The notes below the pieces were generated by a model that was not told the DNA's origin, ran no database searches, and saw only the letters and a program-made list of their open reading frames with translations. Shown piece after piece: positions 1-8,254 of a DNA stretch of 64,000 nt (the first letter of the stretch is position 1; every line of letters starts with the position of its first letter). The DNA is from Gordoniibacillus kamchatkensis (GTDB taxonomy: Bacteria; Bacillota; Bacilli; Paenibacillales; NBRC-103111). The position numbers and the translations under genes are program-made. The stretch is taken from positions 23,595 through 87,594 of the forward strand of contig NZ_JXAK01000029.1 in NCBI RefSeq assembly GCF_000829455.1, read 5' to 3'.

Positions 1-440
1 CACTCTTCAAAATATACTTTGGGCCGGCGTCTCAGCTTCGCGGCGGCAAGGCGGACAGCGTCGAGTTCGGCCTGCAGCCCGGCAGCCAGCGCCTCCGCTT
101 CGCGGCGCTTATCGAGCAGACCGCCGAGGATGCCGATCGTCCGGAACAAATCGTCCAGCCGGTGCGGATGAAGGTGCAGCACCGGAATGCCAGCTTCCGC
201 CAGCTTCAGCGCCAGCTCCTTCTGCACGTCAAAACTTAAAATCGCCAGATCGGGCTCAAGCTTGGTCAGCTGGGCCAGATTGGCGGTCTTGAAGCCGGTC
301 ACTTTCGGCAGGCTCAGCGCAGCCTCCGGACGGGTCGTGAAGGCGGAAATGCCGACAACTCTGTCCAGCGCGCCAAGCCGGTCCAATAGCTCAGGCAGTT
401 CGGCAACCGTGCAGACGATGCGTTGTACGGAAGTTGTCAT
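1..440 (-). CDS. Periplasmic-binding-protein-like protein (BtuF/FecB type), 3' part missing
   Basis: About 146 N-terminal residues are present and the rest lies beyond the left window edge. The start ATG (438-440) follows GGGGAGG at 8 bp. The protein begins MTTSVQRIVCTVAELPELLD with no signal peptide. It then has the class III binding-protein pattern: a strand-helix unit with 'VVGISAFTTRP', a 'TGFKTANLAQLTKLEPDLAIL' stretch, and a long helix near residue 110-140. That pattern is shared by cobalamin- and ferric-siderophore-binding proteins. Lack of a signal peptide suggests a cytoplasmic relative rather than a classical importer component. Family assignment is by motif reading. The exact ligand cannot be told. 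Confidence 0.7.
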   Translation of the reverse strand, partial: MTTSVQRIVCTVAELPELLDRLGALDRVVGISAFTTRPEAALSLPKVTGFKTANLAQLTKLEPDLAILSFDVQKELALKLAEAGIPVLHLHPHRLDDLFRTIGILGGLLDKRREAEALAAGLQAELDAVRLAAAKLRRRPKVYFEE

Positions 441-571
441 GCTGCGGGCCTCCCCTTTCGTTTTCGGCTTTGTATGCGGGCGGCGGCAGCGGCGCTGCGC
501 ATCATATCGGCATGGTTCAAACGTCGTCTCTCCTCTATCGTACCGTTTCCCAAAAGATCTCTAACTATAAT

Positions 572-604
572 AAAACACTCTACCGGAAAAGGGTAGAGTG
601 TTAT
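572..604 (-). terminator. Intrinsic terminator of the flavoprotein gene
   Basis: An 11-bp stem (AACACTCTACC / GGTAGAGTGTT) with a short TTTTCC-type loop is followed on the minus strand by a T-rich tail. It lies just after the stop codon of the FAD-dependent oxidoreductase gene. Confidence 0.85.
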
Positions 605-622
605 TTTGCAACATTCGCAGTT

Positions 623-2059
623 TCAGCTTCCTCTCCGCTTCATGATGCCGCGGGCGATCCAGACGCCGGCCGCCCCTGCCTGCGCCAGTCCGCGCGTAAT
701 TCCGGCGCCGTCGCCGCCGCAAAACAGCCCCTCGATGTCGGTCTCGAGCTCCGTCGTCAGCTTCGGCCGCGCCGAATAAAACTTCGCTTCGACGCCGTAA
801 AACAGCGTATGCTCGGAAGCGATGCCCGGCGTCACTTTGTCCAGAGCCTCGATCATTTCGATCAAGCTTTTCATCGTGTTGTACGGCAGCACGAGGCCGA
901 GATCGCCCGGCACCGCTTCTTTCAGCGTCGGCTCGAGGAAGCCTTCGCGGATGCGCGCTTCCGTCGAGCGGCGGCCGCGCTGGATGTCGCCGTACTTTTG
1001 CACGATGACCCCGCCGCTCGACAAATCGTTGGCCCGCTTGCAAATTTCCCGGGCGTATTCGTTCGGCTTGTCGAACGGCTCGGTGAACGTATGCGAGACG
1101 AGCAGCGCGAAGTTCGTATTGCTTGAGCCGAGCGCCGGATCTTTGTACGAGTGGCCGTTCGCCGCCATGACGCCGCTATGGTTTTCCACGACGACGTGGC
1201 CCGACGGATTGCTGCAAAACGTGCGCACGCGAGTGCCGACGGACGTGTTGAAAATGAACTTGCCTTCGTACAGGTGCTCGTTGATTTCCCGCATGACAAC
1301 ATCGGACGTCTCGACGCGAACGCCGACGTCGACCTGGTTGTTCACCATCCGCACTCTGCGCTTCTTCAGCAGCTGCGTCAGCCATGCCGAGCCGTCCCGT
1401 CCCGGAGCTACGACAACGTGGTCAGCGTACAGCGTTTCGCCGTTTTTCAGCGTCACGCCTTGCACGCGCAGCTTGCCTTCCGTCTTCGCGGTGACGAGGT
1501 CTTCCACTTCCGTCTTGAACCGCATCTCGATGTTTTCCGCGAGATACGCGTAGATCGATTTCAGGATTTCCAGGTTTTGCTCCGTGCCGAGATGGCGCAC
1601 TTGCGCCCGCAGCAGCTTCAGCCCGGCGGAATACGCCCGCCGCTCGATGTCGCGCACCGCGTCCGTCGTCGGATCGGTGATCGAGGTGGTCGCCCCGTGC
1701 CGCAAGTTCAACTCATCGACGTAACGGATCAGATCGAGCACCTGCGACGGAGGCAAATAGTCGGTCAGCCAGCCGCCGAATTCGGTCGTAATGTTGAATT
1801 TGCCGTCGCTGTATGCGCCGGCGCCGCCGAAGCCGCTCGTGATGGAGCATGCCGGCAAACAGCCGGCGAACTCCTTTTTGCCTGCCGGCGGCGGACACAG
1901 CTTGATTTGCTCCTCCAGAATCGGACAGCGGCGGTGGTGAATGTCGTGGCCTTTATCGATCAGCAGCACGCGCAGGTGCGGCGCCTTCAGCGTCAATTCG
2001 TAGCAGGCAAAAATGCCGGCAGGCCCGGCACCCACCACAATAACGTCGTAAGATTGCAT
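623..2059 (-). CDS. NAD(P)/FAD-dependent oxidoreductase (COG2509-like dehydrogenase)
   Basis: A 478-residue flavoprotein. An N-terminal dinucleotide-binding motif (VVVGAGPAGIFACYEL, residues ~7-22) precedes a cysteine-containing stretch (CPPPAGKKEFAGCLPACS) and 'GFGGAGAYSDGKFN'. A C-terminal FAD motif, 'GLFCGGDGAGITRGLAQAGAAG', is also present. This is the layout of the uncharacterised FAD-dependent dehydrogenases found widely in Bacillota. The substrate is unknown. ATG at 2057-2059 is preferred because GGGAGG lies 10 bp upstream; the TTG three codons earlier is too close to it. The gene stands alone between its own terminator and a guanine-type riboswitch, so expression probably responds to purine supply. 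That link is inference; no purine-related activity can be read from the protein. Confidence 0.85.
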   Translation of the reverse strand: MQSYDVIVVGAGPAGIFACYELTLKAPHLRVLLIDKGHDIHHRRCPILEEQIKLCPPPAGKKEFAGCLPACSITSGFGGAGAYSDGKFNITTEFGGWLTDYLPPSQVLDLIRYVDELNLRHGATTSITDPTTDAVRDIERRAYSAGLKLLRAQVRHLGTEQNLEILKSIYAYLAENIEMRFKTEVEDLVTAKTEGKLRVQGVTLKNGETLYADHVVVAPGRDGSAWLTQLLKKRRVRMVNNQVDVGVRVETSDVVMREINEHLYEGKFIFNTSVGTRVRTFCSNPSGHVVVENHSGVMAANGHSYKDPALGSSNTNFALLVSHTFTEPFDKPNEYAREICKRANDLSSGGVIVQKYGDIQRGRRSTEARIREGFLEPTLKEAVPGDLGLVLPYNTMKSLIEMIEALDKVTPGIASEHTLFYGVEAKFYSARPKLTTELETDIEGLFCGGDGAGITRGLAQAGAAGVWIARGIMKRRGS

Positions 2060-2091
2060 CCGGTTCAAGCCTCCCTATACCTTGGAATGAA

Positions 2092-2136
2092 AAAAACCCG
2101 ACTGCGGCGGGGTATGCGAAACCACCGTCGTAGTCA
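2092..2136 (-). terminator. Terminator / expression platform of the purine riboswitch
   Basis: On the minus strand the P3/P1 3' strands of the aptamer (CCTGACTACGACGG) can pair, with three internal mismatches, with CCGCCGCAGTCGGG. Seven T residues follow directly. The 5' arm overlaps aptamer helices, so aptamer folding and this hairpin are mutually exclusive. Confidence 0.7.
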
Positions 2137-2191
2137 GGAATTTACGGTTCCTGGTAGAGACCCCCGATCCGATTATCGGGGATATACGAAC
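2128..2191 (-). promoter_or_regulatory. Purine riboswitch aptamer, guanine type
   Basis: Read on the minus strand, the aptamer shows P1 TTCGTA/TACGAC and J1/2 ATA. P2 is TCCCCGA/TCGGGGG with an A/G-rich loop, and J2/3 is TCTCTAC. P3 is CAGGAA/TTCCTG with the consensus L3 loop CCGTAAA. J3/1 reads GACTAC, so the specificity base (position 74 in the xpt numbering) is C, as in guanine-binding members rather than the U of adenine members. It lies about 70 nt upstream of the flavoprotein start and downstream of a good promoter. Gene targets of this class are normally purine transport or synthesis genes, so the flavoprotein target is unusual. Confidence 0.9.
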
Positions 2192-2217
2192 ATCCACATG
2201 TCATATCGACAAATGTA

Positions 2218-2246
2218 ATCATAAGTGAAGGATTGCGATACGTCAA
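2218..2246 (-). promoter_or_regulatory. SigA-type promoter for the riboswitch transcript
   Basis: On the minus strand TTGACG (2241-2246) and TATGAT (2218-2223) are separated by exactly 17 bp. The predicted start site lies about 20 bp before the riboswitch aptamer. Confidence 0.8.
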
Positions 2247-2331
2247 GATGTGATTGTTCGTTAATTTTCGATTTATACAATTCATCCATGAAAAATATCA
2301 GCTGGAACCTGCCATTTTCCGAACATTCTAG

Positions 2332-3900
2332 TCAGGTGTCGGTTTCTCTGAAAAACTCGTTGAAGTACGTCCCGCTAACGCCGGGAATGCGAAATCCGAG
2401 CGCGAACCCCGCCTCCGTAAGCATGACGAGACGCAAATGCAAAGAGCGTACACGGCAGCGTACGAGCCGCTCCAGCATCGCCCTGTCGCGGCGCCGGACG
2501 GCGGCGGACAGCGCCTCCGCGAACGGCTTGCTGCCGGCAATCGTGCGGTATAAAGGCAGCACGGCTTGCGCGATAAGCCGGTGCGCACTGGTGTTGAAAC
2601 GGAATTGGGCCGTTCCCGGCTGCTGGCTCGTGCCGTTCGTATACTGCGCAATCGGCTGCGGGAAACGTACTTCGACGAAATAGCCGATGCCGTTTGTAGC
2701 GAAATCGTACCTTCTCCCCGCCCCCGGCAGCTCCTTTTGCAGCAGCTTTAGCAAAGCGTCGGGATCCGCTTGCCGTACTCCGCGCGACCAGCGTGCCGCA
2801 TATTGCGGGTCAGCGGCGATTCGAACGTAGAACGGCACCATCAGCCGCGCCGTCAAACGAAGCATAGCCGCCGTCGGTACCCGTTTTGGCGATTGCTGAA
2901 TTTTCTTTTCGTTGGGTCCGCCTCCTTTTCCGGCAGCTTGCAGAACGGTTTCATAAACGCGCAAATAGGCGGCAGTCATTTTGGCGGTCGTAAAGCGGCT
3001 GATCACATAGCGCCGCAGCCGCGCCGGCGACGGAAACCGGCCGGCCTTCACTTTGCGCGCCATTTCGCCGACGGTGCTGCATACGAGCTCCGGGAAACCG
3101 ACCATCACTTCCGGCACAGAGCCTCTGCGCAGGGCGACGACCGGCGTCCCGCACGCCATTGCCTCGATCATCACCAGACCGAATGGCTCCTCCCAATTCG
3201 TCGGAAACAGCAAGCAGGCGGCGTGCTTCAGCAGCGACTGCTTGCGTTTGCCGCCGACCGCGCCGACATAGCGGATGTTCGGATTGCGGCGCAGTCGCGG
3301 GGCGATTTGCTCGCGGTACAGCCGCCGGTCTTTGATCGGACCGCAAATGATCAGCTTCTTCTTCGTCAGCTCGGCGATCCGGATCGCGCCCATAATTCCT
3401 TTTTGCCTCAGAATGCGGCCCATAAACAGCAAGTAGCCGTCCTTCCTGGCGCTGAACTCGTATTCGTGGGGATTGATGCCGTTGTATACGTAAAAGCCTC
3501 GCCCGCGGCCCATCATTTGACGGGCTCGTCTGGATACGTAGACGGGATTTTTGACCAGGCGCCTGACCGGCAGATGAAATGTGCAAACCGTCGGTACCGG
3601 CAGCCGCGCTTTACCGACGGACGAGCTGAACGTATGATCGTGGATGATCGTCGTGCCGAGCGGCAGCCGCTTCGCGACGAATTCGCCGATGCTCCGTTCG
3701 CGCAGCCCTGTTGGATACGGAATGAGATTGGCATTGGTCCGGCTTCCCTTGGGGGCGAACAGCGTCACCTTGAACCCGCGGCGGACGAGCTCTTCGGTCA
3801 GCTCGTACACGATCTTCTCCGTGCCGCCTTGGTTGACGGGCGGCAGCGGCAGCGCCTTCGGAGCGTTCGATATGACCTGCACGATGCTCCACCCTTCCAT
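2332..3900 (-). CDS. GT4-family glycosyltransferase with extra C-terminal domain
   Basis: 522 residues. The N-terminal half has the GT4 donor/acceptor pattern 'NQGGTEKIVYELTEELVRRG'. The second half has the nucleotide-sugar signature 'EEPFGLVMIEAMACGTPVV' (E-x7-E) near residue 265. It therefore probably transfers a sugar from an NDP donor in the cytoplasm. Residues ~345-522 form a separate, unrecognised domain with repeated basic helices and ending 'FNEFFRET'. ATG at 3898-3900 is chosen because GGAGGG lies 8 bp upstream; the reading frame stays open for 16 more codons. At the domain junction the coding sequence itself contains AAGGAGG, which may reflect an old gene fusion. No other glycan gene is adjacent. 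Confidence 0.85.
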   Translation of the reverse strand: MEGWSIVQVISNAPKALPLPPVNQGGTEKIVYELTEELVRRGFKVTLFAPKGSRTNANLIPYPTGLRERSIGEFVAKRLPLGTTIIHDHTFSSSVGKARLPVPTVCTFHLPVRRLVKNPVYVSRRARQMMGRGRGFYVYNGINPHEYEFSARKDGYLLFMGRILRQKGIMGAIRIAELTKKKLIICGPIKDRRLYREQIAPRLRRNPNIRYVGAVGGKRKQSLLKHAACLLFPTNWEEPFGLVMIEAMACGTPVVALRRGSVPEVMVGFPELVCSTVGEMARKVKAGRFPSPARLRRYVISRFTTAKMTAAYLRVYETVLQAAGKGGGPNEKKIQQSPKRVPTAAMLRLTARLMVPFYVRIAADPQYAARWSRGVRQADPDALLKLLQKELPGAGRRYDFATNGIGYFVEVRFPQPIAQYTNGTSQQPGTAQFRFNTSAHRLIAQAVLPLYRTIAGSKPFAEALSAAVRRRDRAMLERLVRCRVRSLHLRLVMLTEAGFALGFRIPGVSGTYFNEFFRETDT

Positions 3901-3948
3901 CTCACGTCCCTCCCTCGCCGCAAAATGAGTACAATTTCCACTCAGCAT

Positions 3949-4636
3949 ATGCCGCGAAAGTTAGCGAGAGCTGGATACTTACCCGTTGCATCGAAAAATG
4001 GACGCAGTCCCACGGGTGGAGAGGGAACCTCTTCATTTGAAAGGGCCGCTGGTACGTCCAAGGGACGCGAGGTTAGCAGAATGCAATACGGACTGGTCTC
4101 AAAAATTGAGGAAAATGGAGAAAGTAACGGGAGGTGTTCAAGCAGGCCAACCAAGTCGGATCGGAGGCTTGAACAGGAGAGTGATTTCATTTGGGGAACG
4201 CCGGCTGGTTGGCAAAGCATAGGCTAAGACGCGGATATCGCTGGGCAACTTTCTCCGCAGGCCTTAACGGAAGGCTGTTCCGCTATTGCCCGGGTGGAGG
4301 GGCGGCCGATCGTTCTTAACGGAACGTAGTTCCGCTATCGGCCCGAAACATGGGCAGTTCTCGCCAAAAATGCGGAGATAACGCACTCGCGTTCCGCTAA
4401 TTTCGGGAAATATCCGGGAAATGTCCCAATAACGGAACAAATTTCCGCTAACCGCAAGGAAGGAACGAGCTGATTCCGGTACAACCGAAAGCAGACTTTC
4501 CATGCCCTTCGAAGCAGCATCCCAAAATGAGCAATCGATAAGAAATCATAGCCGCTGTGTCAAGCTATAATCGAGAGGAGCGTACATTCATCAGTTTATG
4601 AACATAACCCGTTTTTCCGGAGAAAGGAGAATCGGC
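3949..4636. other. Gene-poor interval with four short repeats
   Basis: No convincing gene is visible over about 690 bases. Open frames here lack ribosome binding sites and recognisable protein character. The interval holds four 23-bp repeats (separate entry) between 4264 and 4451. Confidence 0.6.
4264..4451. repeat. Four dispersed 23-bp imperfect palindromes (TTAACGGAA-N5-TTCCGCTAT)
   Basis: Copies lie at 4264-4286, 4316-4338, 4378-4400 and 4429-4451. Each has a left arm like TAACGGAA, a 5-base variable centre and a right arm TTCCGCTA. Each can form a short hairpin. The spacers (about 29-40 bp) are unrelated to one another. Confidence 0.75.
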
Positions 4637-4858
4637 ATGACCAATAACAAAGAACTGCAGCCTAATAGCGACCTTCCGGCTGAACTAGCCAAGCCGGCAC
4701 AGCGGGCACTCGCCGGGGCCGGATACTTCCGGCTTGAGCAGCTCGCGCAGGTTACAGAGGCAGAGGTTTTACAAATGCATGGCATGGGACCTAAAGCTCT
4801 CGTTCAGCTCCGTCGCGCACTCGCCGACAAGGGACTCTCCTTCGCCGACAAGCCTTGA
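4637..4858 (+). CDS. Small helix-hairpin-helix protein resembling the RNA polymerase alpha C-terminal domain
   Basis: 73 residues. The core 'AQRALAGAGYFRLEQLAQVTEAEVLQMHGMGPKALVQLRRAL' is a helix-hairpin-helix unit. It matches the alpha-CTD fold used for DNA contact in small stand-alone Bacillota proteins. ATG at 4637 is preferred because GAAAGGAG ends 7 bp upstream. A frame with no ribosome binding site extends 13 codons further. It is monocistronic and convergent with the HAD gene. It is probably a minor nucleic-acid-binding protein. Its target is unknown. Confidence 0.75.
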   Translation: MTNNKELQPNSDLPAELAKPAQRALAGAGYFRLEQLAQVTEAEVLQMHGMGPKALVQLRRALADKGLSFADKP

Positions 4859-4910
4859 GGGACATGGGCCCATTCGCGGCGGACGCCGCCTACGCAATGT
4901 CCCGGCCGTC

Positions 4911-5645
4911 TTAACGTTCCCGGCTCTGCAACAGCCCCGGCAACTCGCACAGCCGTTCGATCGAGTAAGCAGGCCGATGCTCGTCTCCTAGCGGCGAACG
5001 CCGCCGGTTGTACAAGCAAAAGTCGATTCCGGAGCGAACCGCTCCGGCGTAGTCGTCGCGCAGCGAATCGCCCACGAACAGCACTTCGTGCGGCTTCAGC
5101 CCGAAGCGTTCCAGCGCCGCATGAAAAATGCGCGGATCGGGCTTGGCACAGCCTGCCTCATCGGAGACGACGAGCGCCTCAAAATAATGCTCCATCCGCC
5201 CGGCAGCAAGCCGCTGCCGCTGCGCTTCGCCGATGCCGTTGGAGACGATAGCCAGCTTGTACGCGCCATGCAGCTGCGCTATCACCTCTTGCGCCCCTTC
5301 TTCCGGCACAAACAATCGGCAAAAATGACGCCAATACGACTCGGCCAGCGAACTCGCCTCATAACCGTCCAGCTTCAGCTCGGCAAACGCATCGCGAAAC
5401 GACAGCTCCAGCACTTTGCTGATGTGCAGCTTCCGCTCGAACCGTTCGAGCCAGTACACGGTGTTGCAGCGGATAAAATGGTGCCGGAACTGCTTCCAGA
5501 ACGAAGCGTTATCGGGATCGAGCCCATGCTCCGCGAGCGCCTCACGCATCGCAATTTCCTCAGAGCGGTCATAGTCCAGCAGCGTATTGTCGAGATCGAA
5601 CAAAATCCCTTTGTAGACGATCGCCTTCTCCCCCTGCCCTGTCAT
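4911..5645 (-). CDS. HAD-superfamily hydrolase, YjjG-like (noncanonical pyrimidine nucleotidase type)
   Basis: 244 residues with the complete HAD set. Motif I is 'FDLDNTLLDYD' (nucleophile and acid/base Asp), motif II is 'IVSNG', a lysine lies in 'GCAKPDPRIF', and motif IV is 'LFVGDSLRDDYAGA'. A helical cap lies between motifs I and II, as in subfamily IA. The 'LLDYDRSEEIAMREAL' start resembles YjjG/YfnB nucleotide phosphatases, so dephosphorylation of small nucleotides in the cytosol is likely. Its ATG follows the chromate transporter stop directly (TAAATG), indicating translational coupling in a three-gene operon with the amidohydrolase. Confidence 0.85.
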   Translation of the reverse strand: MTGQGEKAIVYKGILFDLDNTLLDYDRSEEIAMREALAEHGLDPDNASFWKQFRHHFIRCNTVYWLERFERKLHISKVLELSFRDAFAELKLDGYEASSLAESYWRHFCRLFVPEEGAQEVIAQLHGAYKLAIVSNGIGEAQRQRLAAGRMEHYFEALVVSDEAGCAKPDPRIFHAALERFGLKPHEVLFVGDSLRDDYAGAVRSGIDFCLYNRRRSPLGDEHRPAYSIERLCELPGLLQSRER

Positions 5646-6215
5646 TTACCCGCGGAAAAACACCGCTCCCAAAACAAGCGCTCCGACGATCCCCCATACT
5701 GCATTCACCTGCAAATATTGCACGGCGATAAAGTAAGCGGCGGCGATCAGAAACGGCAAAAAGCCGAATTTGCCGAGCGCCGGGGCCGATTGGAACGCAT
5801 ATTTGGCAAAATCGTAGGCGAGCATGGCCATCATGACGAAAATGACCGGCTGCACGCCCCGGACCATCCCTTTCACCACCGGATTGCCGCTCAGCTTGTT
5901 CATTACGCCGACAAGCGCCACCATGATGAGCGCCGTCGGTACGACGACGGCGGTAAGTGCGGCGCACGCTCCGAGCCAGCCTGCTACCTTAAAGCCGATA
6001 TACGCCGCAAGCTTCGTTGCGATCGGACCCGGCAGCGCGTTGGCCATCGCCAGCGACTTGCCGAATTCCTCGTTGGACATCCAGTGAAAGTTGTTCACCA
6101 CTTCGTTTTGATAAATCGGAATAATCGAAGGCCCGCCCCCGAAGCCGAGCATCGTTCCCCGGAAAAAGGCCACAAACAACTGCCAACATTGCAAAAGCAT
6201 CGCGGTCAACCCCAT
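5646..6215 (-). CDS. Chromate transporter family protein, single short CHR domain
   Basis: 189 residues, mostly hydrophobic, about six membrane segments. The N-terminal CHR signature is 'FFRGTMLGFGGGPSIIPIYQNEVVN', followed by 'ANALPGPIATKLAAYIG'. Short CHR proteins of this length usually occur as adjacent N/C pairs that assemble together. Only one is present here: the upstream neighbour is an amidohydrolase and the downstream one a HAD enzyme. Family knowledge points to chromate/sulfate-type anion movement, but for an unpaired copy the substrate is open. The start is uncertain: the ribosome-binding-like GGCGGGG abuts the first ATG, and an ATG five codons in is possible. Confidence 0.85.
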   Translation of the reverse strand: MGLTAMLLQCWQLFVAFFRGTMLGFGGGPSIIPIYQNEVVNNFHWMSNEEFGKSLAMANALPGPIATKLAAYIGFKVAGWLGACAALTAVVVPTALIMVALVGVMNKLSGNPVVKGMVRGVQPVIFVMMAMLAYDFAKYAFQSAPALGKFGFLPFLIAAAYFIAVQYLQVNAVWGIVGALVLGAVFFRG

Positions 6216-6221
6216 CCCCGC

Positions 6222-7544
6222 CTAAATTCGCTTGAGCACTCGGGCTATCGCCGCATCCGCGCGGCGTAGCACGTTCGCTTTGTCGATGGTCGTATGCTGT
6301 CTGCCATCCAGCACGACGCGGCCGTCGATCCACACCGTGTCGACGTCGCCCCTTGTCGCTGCATACACAACCCGCGAGAACGGGTCCGCCTCATATGACG
6401 GATAGGTGTGAAAATCGGTCAAGTCCAGCAGCTGCAAATCGGCTTTTTTGCCGACCTCGATGCTGCCGATTTCGCTCTCCATGCCAAGCACCTCGGCCCC
6501 GCCCATCGTCGCCATGCGCAGTACCGTGCGCGCATCCATCACCGTCGGACCGTGCTGCACTTTCTGAATGTAGGCGGTCAGCCGCATTTCTTGGAACATG
6601 TCGAGATTGTTGTTGCATGGCGCTCCGTCGGCGCCGATGCCGACGCGCACGCGGCGCGCGAGCAGGTCCGGCGTTTCGGCAAGACCGGAAGCCAGCTTCA
6701 GGTTCGAGCCCGGGCAATGCGTTACCTTTACACCGCGCTCGGCGATAATCCGCTTCTCTTCGTCGTTTAGCCAAATCGAGTGCGCCAGAACGAGGCGCGG
6801 TCCGGCGAGGCCGATATGATCGAGGTAAACGACGTTGCGCATGCCGCGCTCACGCTCAACGAGCTCGATCTCGCCGCGGTTTTCCGAGGCGTGCGTATGT
6901 ACGAGCACATCATATTTAGCGGATAAGTCGCGCACGCCGACGAGCAGCTCCTCCGTGCACGACACGACGAAGCGCGGGCAAAAGGCGTAGCGGATCCGTC
7001 CGTTCTCCTTGCCGTGCCACGCCTCCAGCAAATCGACGCTCTCCTGCAGCGAGCGGTCGGTGCGCTCCTGCAGCGCAGTCGGGACGTCCGTACCGTAATC
7101 CATCATCACTTTGCCGGAAATCGCCCGAATGCCGGTTTCACGGATCGCCTCGAACGCATGCTGCGTATGATGCACCGTCTCCATGTCGAGAATCGTCGTC
7201 GTTCCGCTGCGGATCAGCTCGCCGATGCCGAGCAGCGCGGACACGTATACGGATTCCTCGTCGTGCGCCGCTTCCAGCGGCCAGATTCGCCTCCTCAGCC
7301 AATCGAGCAGCTCGAGATCGTCGGCGCGGCCGCGAAACAGCGTCTGGCACAAATGAATGTGCGTCTGCACGAAGCCGGGCAGAAGCGTTTTGCCGCGCGC
7401 TTCGACGACCCGGTCTGCCGCCTCTTCTTCGAGGCATGCGCCGATGCGGGCGATGCGGTCTCCTTCGAGCAGCACATCGCCGACGAATGTGTCGAGCCGG
7501 TCATTCATCGTCATGACGGTCGCTTGGCGGATTAACGTTTTCAA
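6222..7544 (-). CDS. Amidohydrolase, 5'-deoxyadenosine / S-adenosylhomocysteine deaminase type
   Basis: 440 residues with the metal-site pattern of the cytosine deaminase-like amidohydrolases. These are HxH in 'FVQTHIHLCQ', H in 'VLVHTHASENRGE', H in 'LVLAHSIWL' and D in 'GIGADGAPCNN'. 'THASE' and 'HCPGSNLKLASG' are characteristic of the MtaD/SAH deaminase and TrzN group. It likely hydrolytically deaminates an adenosine-like ring. The start is TTG (7542-7544), with GAGAGGG 6 bp upstream. It heads an operon with the chromate-transporter-like protein and the HAD nucleotidase. A purine-salvage theme with the HAD enzyme is plausible but inferred. Confidence 0.88.
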   Translation of the reverse strand: MKTLIRQATVMTMNDRLDTFVGDVLLEGDRIARIGACLEEEAADRVVEARGKTLLPGFVQTHIHLCQTLFRGRADDLELLDWLRRRIWPLEAAHDEESVYVSALLGIGELIRSGTTTILDMETVHHTQHAFEAIRETGIRAISGKVMMDYGTDVPTALQERTDRSLQESVDLLEAWHGKENGRIRYAFCPRFVVSCTEELLVGVRDLSAKYDVLVHTHASENRGEIELVERERGMRNVVYLDHIGLAGPRLVLAHSIWLNDEEKRIIAERGVKVTHCPGSNLKLASGLAETPDLLARRVRVGIGADGAPCNNNLDMFQEMRLTAYIQKVQHGPTVMDARTVLRMATMGGAEVLGMESEIGSIEVGKKADLQLLDLTDFHTYPSYEADPFSRVVYAATRGDVDTVWIDGRVVLDGRQHTTIDKANVLRRADAAIARVLKRI

Positions 7545-7610
7545 GCAGTTCCCTCTCTCTATGTCCGTACTCTTCTATCGCGGTGTTTCGCCGCGGCTTG
7601 CGACGTCCGG

Positions 7611-8117
7611 TCACACCTTCAAGTCGTCTTCCAGCGCCAAGTCGAAGTCGTCGATATCGAACAGCTGCACCGGCACATCGGCTTCGAAGCATTTGTCGAG
7701 AAAATCGAGCTGGTCCGTTAGAAGCGGCAAATCTTCCTGCTGCGCCGTCAGCAGCAGCTCCGTCTCGACCGGATCGAACATTTCGCCGTAATAGGCGTTG
7801 TCGATCGCGTTGACGACGGTCAGCGTGACATGGTCGCTAATCAGGAACGGCGGGCTTTTTTTCCACGGCAGAGCGAGCGAACGCTCCAGCTTCTTCTTGT
7901 TGAACGATTCTTCGAAGAAAGCGATCAGCTCGGCGATTTTCTGCTTCACATGAACGTCCTCTTTCGGATCGGGCATGACCGGCTCGCCGCTGTCGCGCAT
8001 GTCGTACAGCTCCATCACCGTGGAATACGGAATGACATATTCAACCGGTTTGCCCGGCACGAGCAGCTGCCCGTAAGTTGTCAGCATTACGGCTTCTATT
8101 ACTATGCGTCGAGTCAC
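7611..8117 (-). CDS. Conserved hypothetical protein, cytosolic
   Basis: 168 residues, no signal peptide or membrane segment, acidic C-terminus ending 'DIDDFDLALEDDLKV'. I do not recognise a family. GTG at 8115-8117 is chosen because AAGGAGG lies 11 bp upstream. A TTG three codons earlier is only 2 bp from that site, and a later ATG ('MLTTYGQLLVPGKPVEYVIP') has no ribosome binding site. The amidohydrolase gene follows 66 bp downstream on the same strand, so they may be co-transcribed. Confidence 0.7.
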   Translation of the reverse strand: MTRRIVIEAVMLTTYGQLLVPGKPVEYVIPYSTVMELYDMRDSGEPVMPDPKEDVHVKQKIAELIAFFEESFNKKKLERSLALPWKKSPPFLISDHVTLTVVNAIDNAYYGEMFDPVETELLLTAQQEDLPLLTDQLDFLDKCFEADVPVQLFDIDDFDLALEDDLKV

Positions 8118-8254
8118 CCTACGCAAATCCTCCTTGTTTGCTCATCGTGTTGCTGCAACACAAATATTGGCGTTATACCCCTTTCAGTTGCTATTATAGT
8201 ATAGTCGCAACGAAAAATCATGCACCGCCCGCCGGTTATGGAAAGGAAGATCCG

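Noticed and set aside
4264..4503. 79-codon minus-strand frame in the repeat-bearing interval
   Set aside because: It is formed by the 23-bp repeats and lacks a ribosome binding site.
5088..6269. A long plus-strand open frame (393 codons) antisense to the HAD and chromate-transporter genes
   Set aside because: No ribosome site, Arg/His-rich text with no domain, and the opposite strand carries two well-supported genes. It is a GC-rich shadow.
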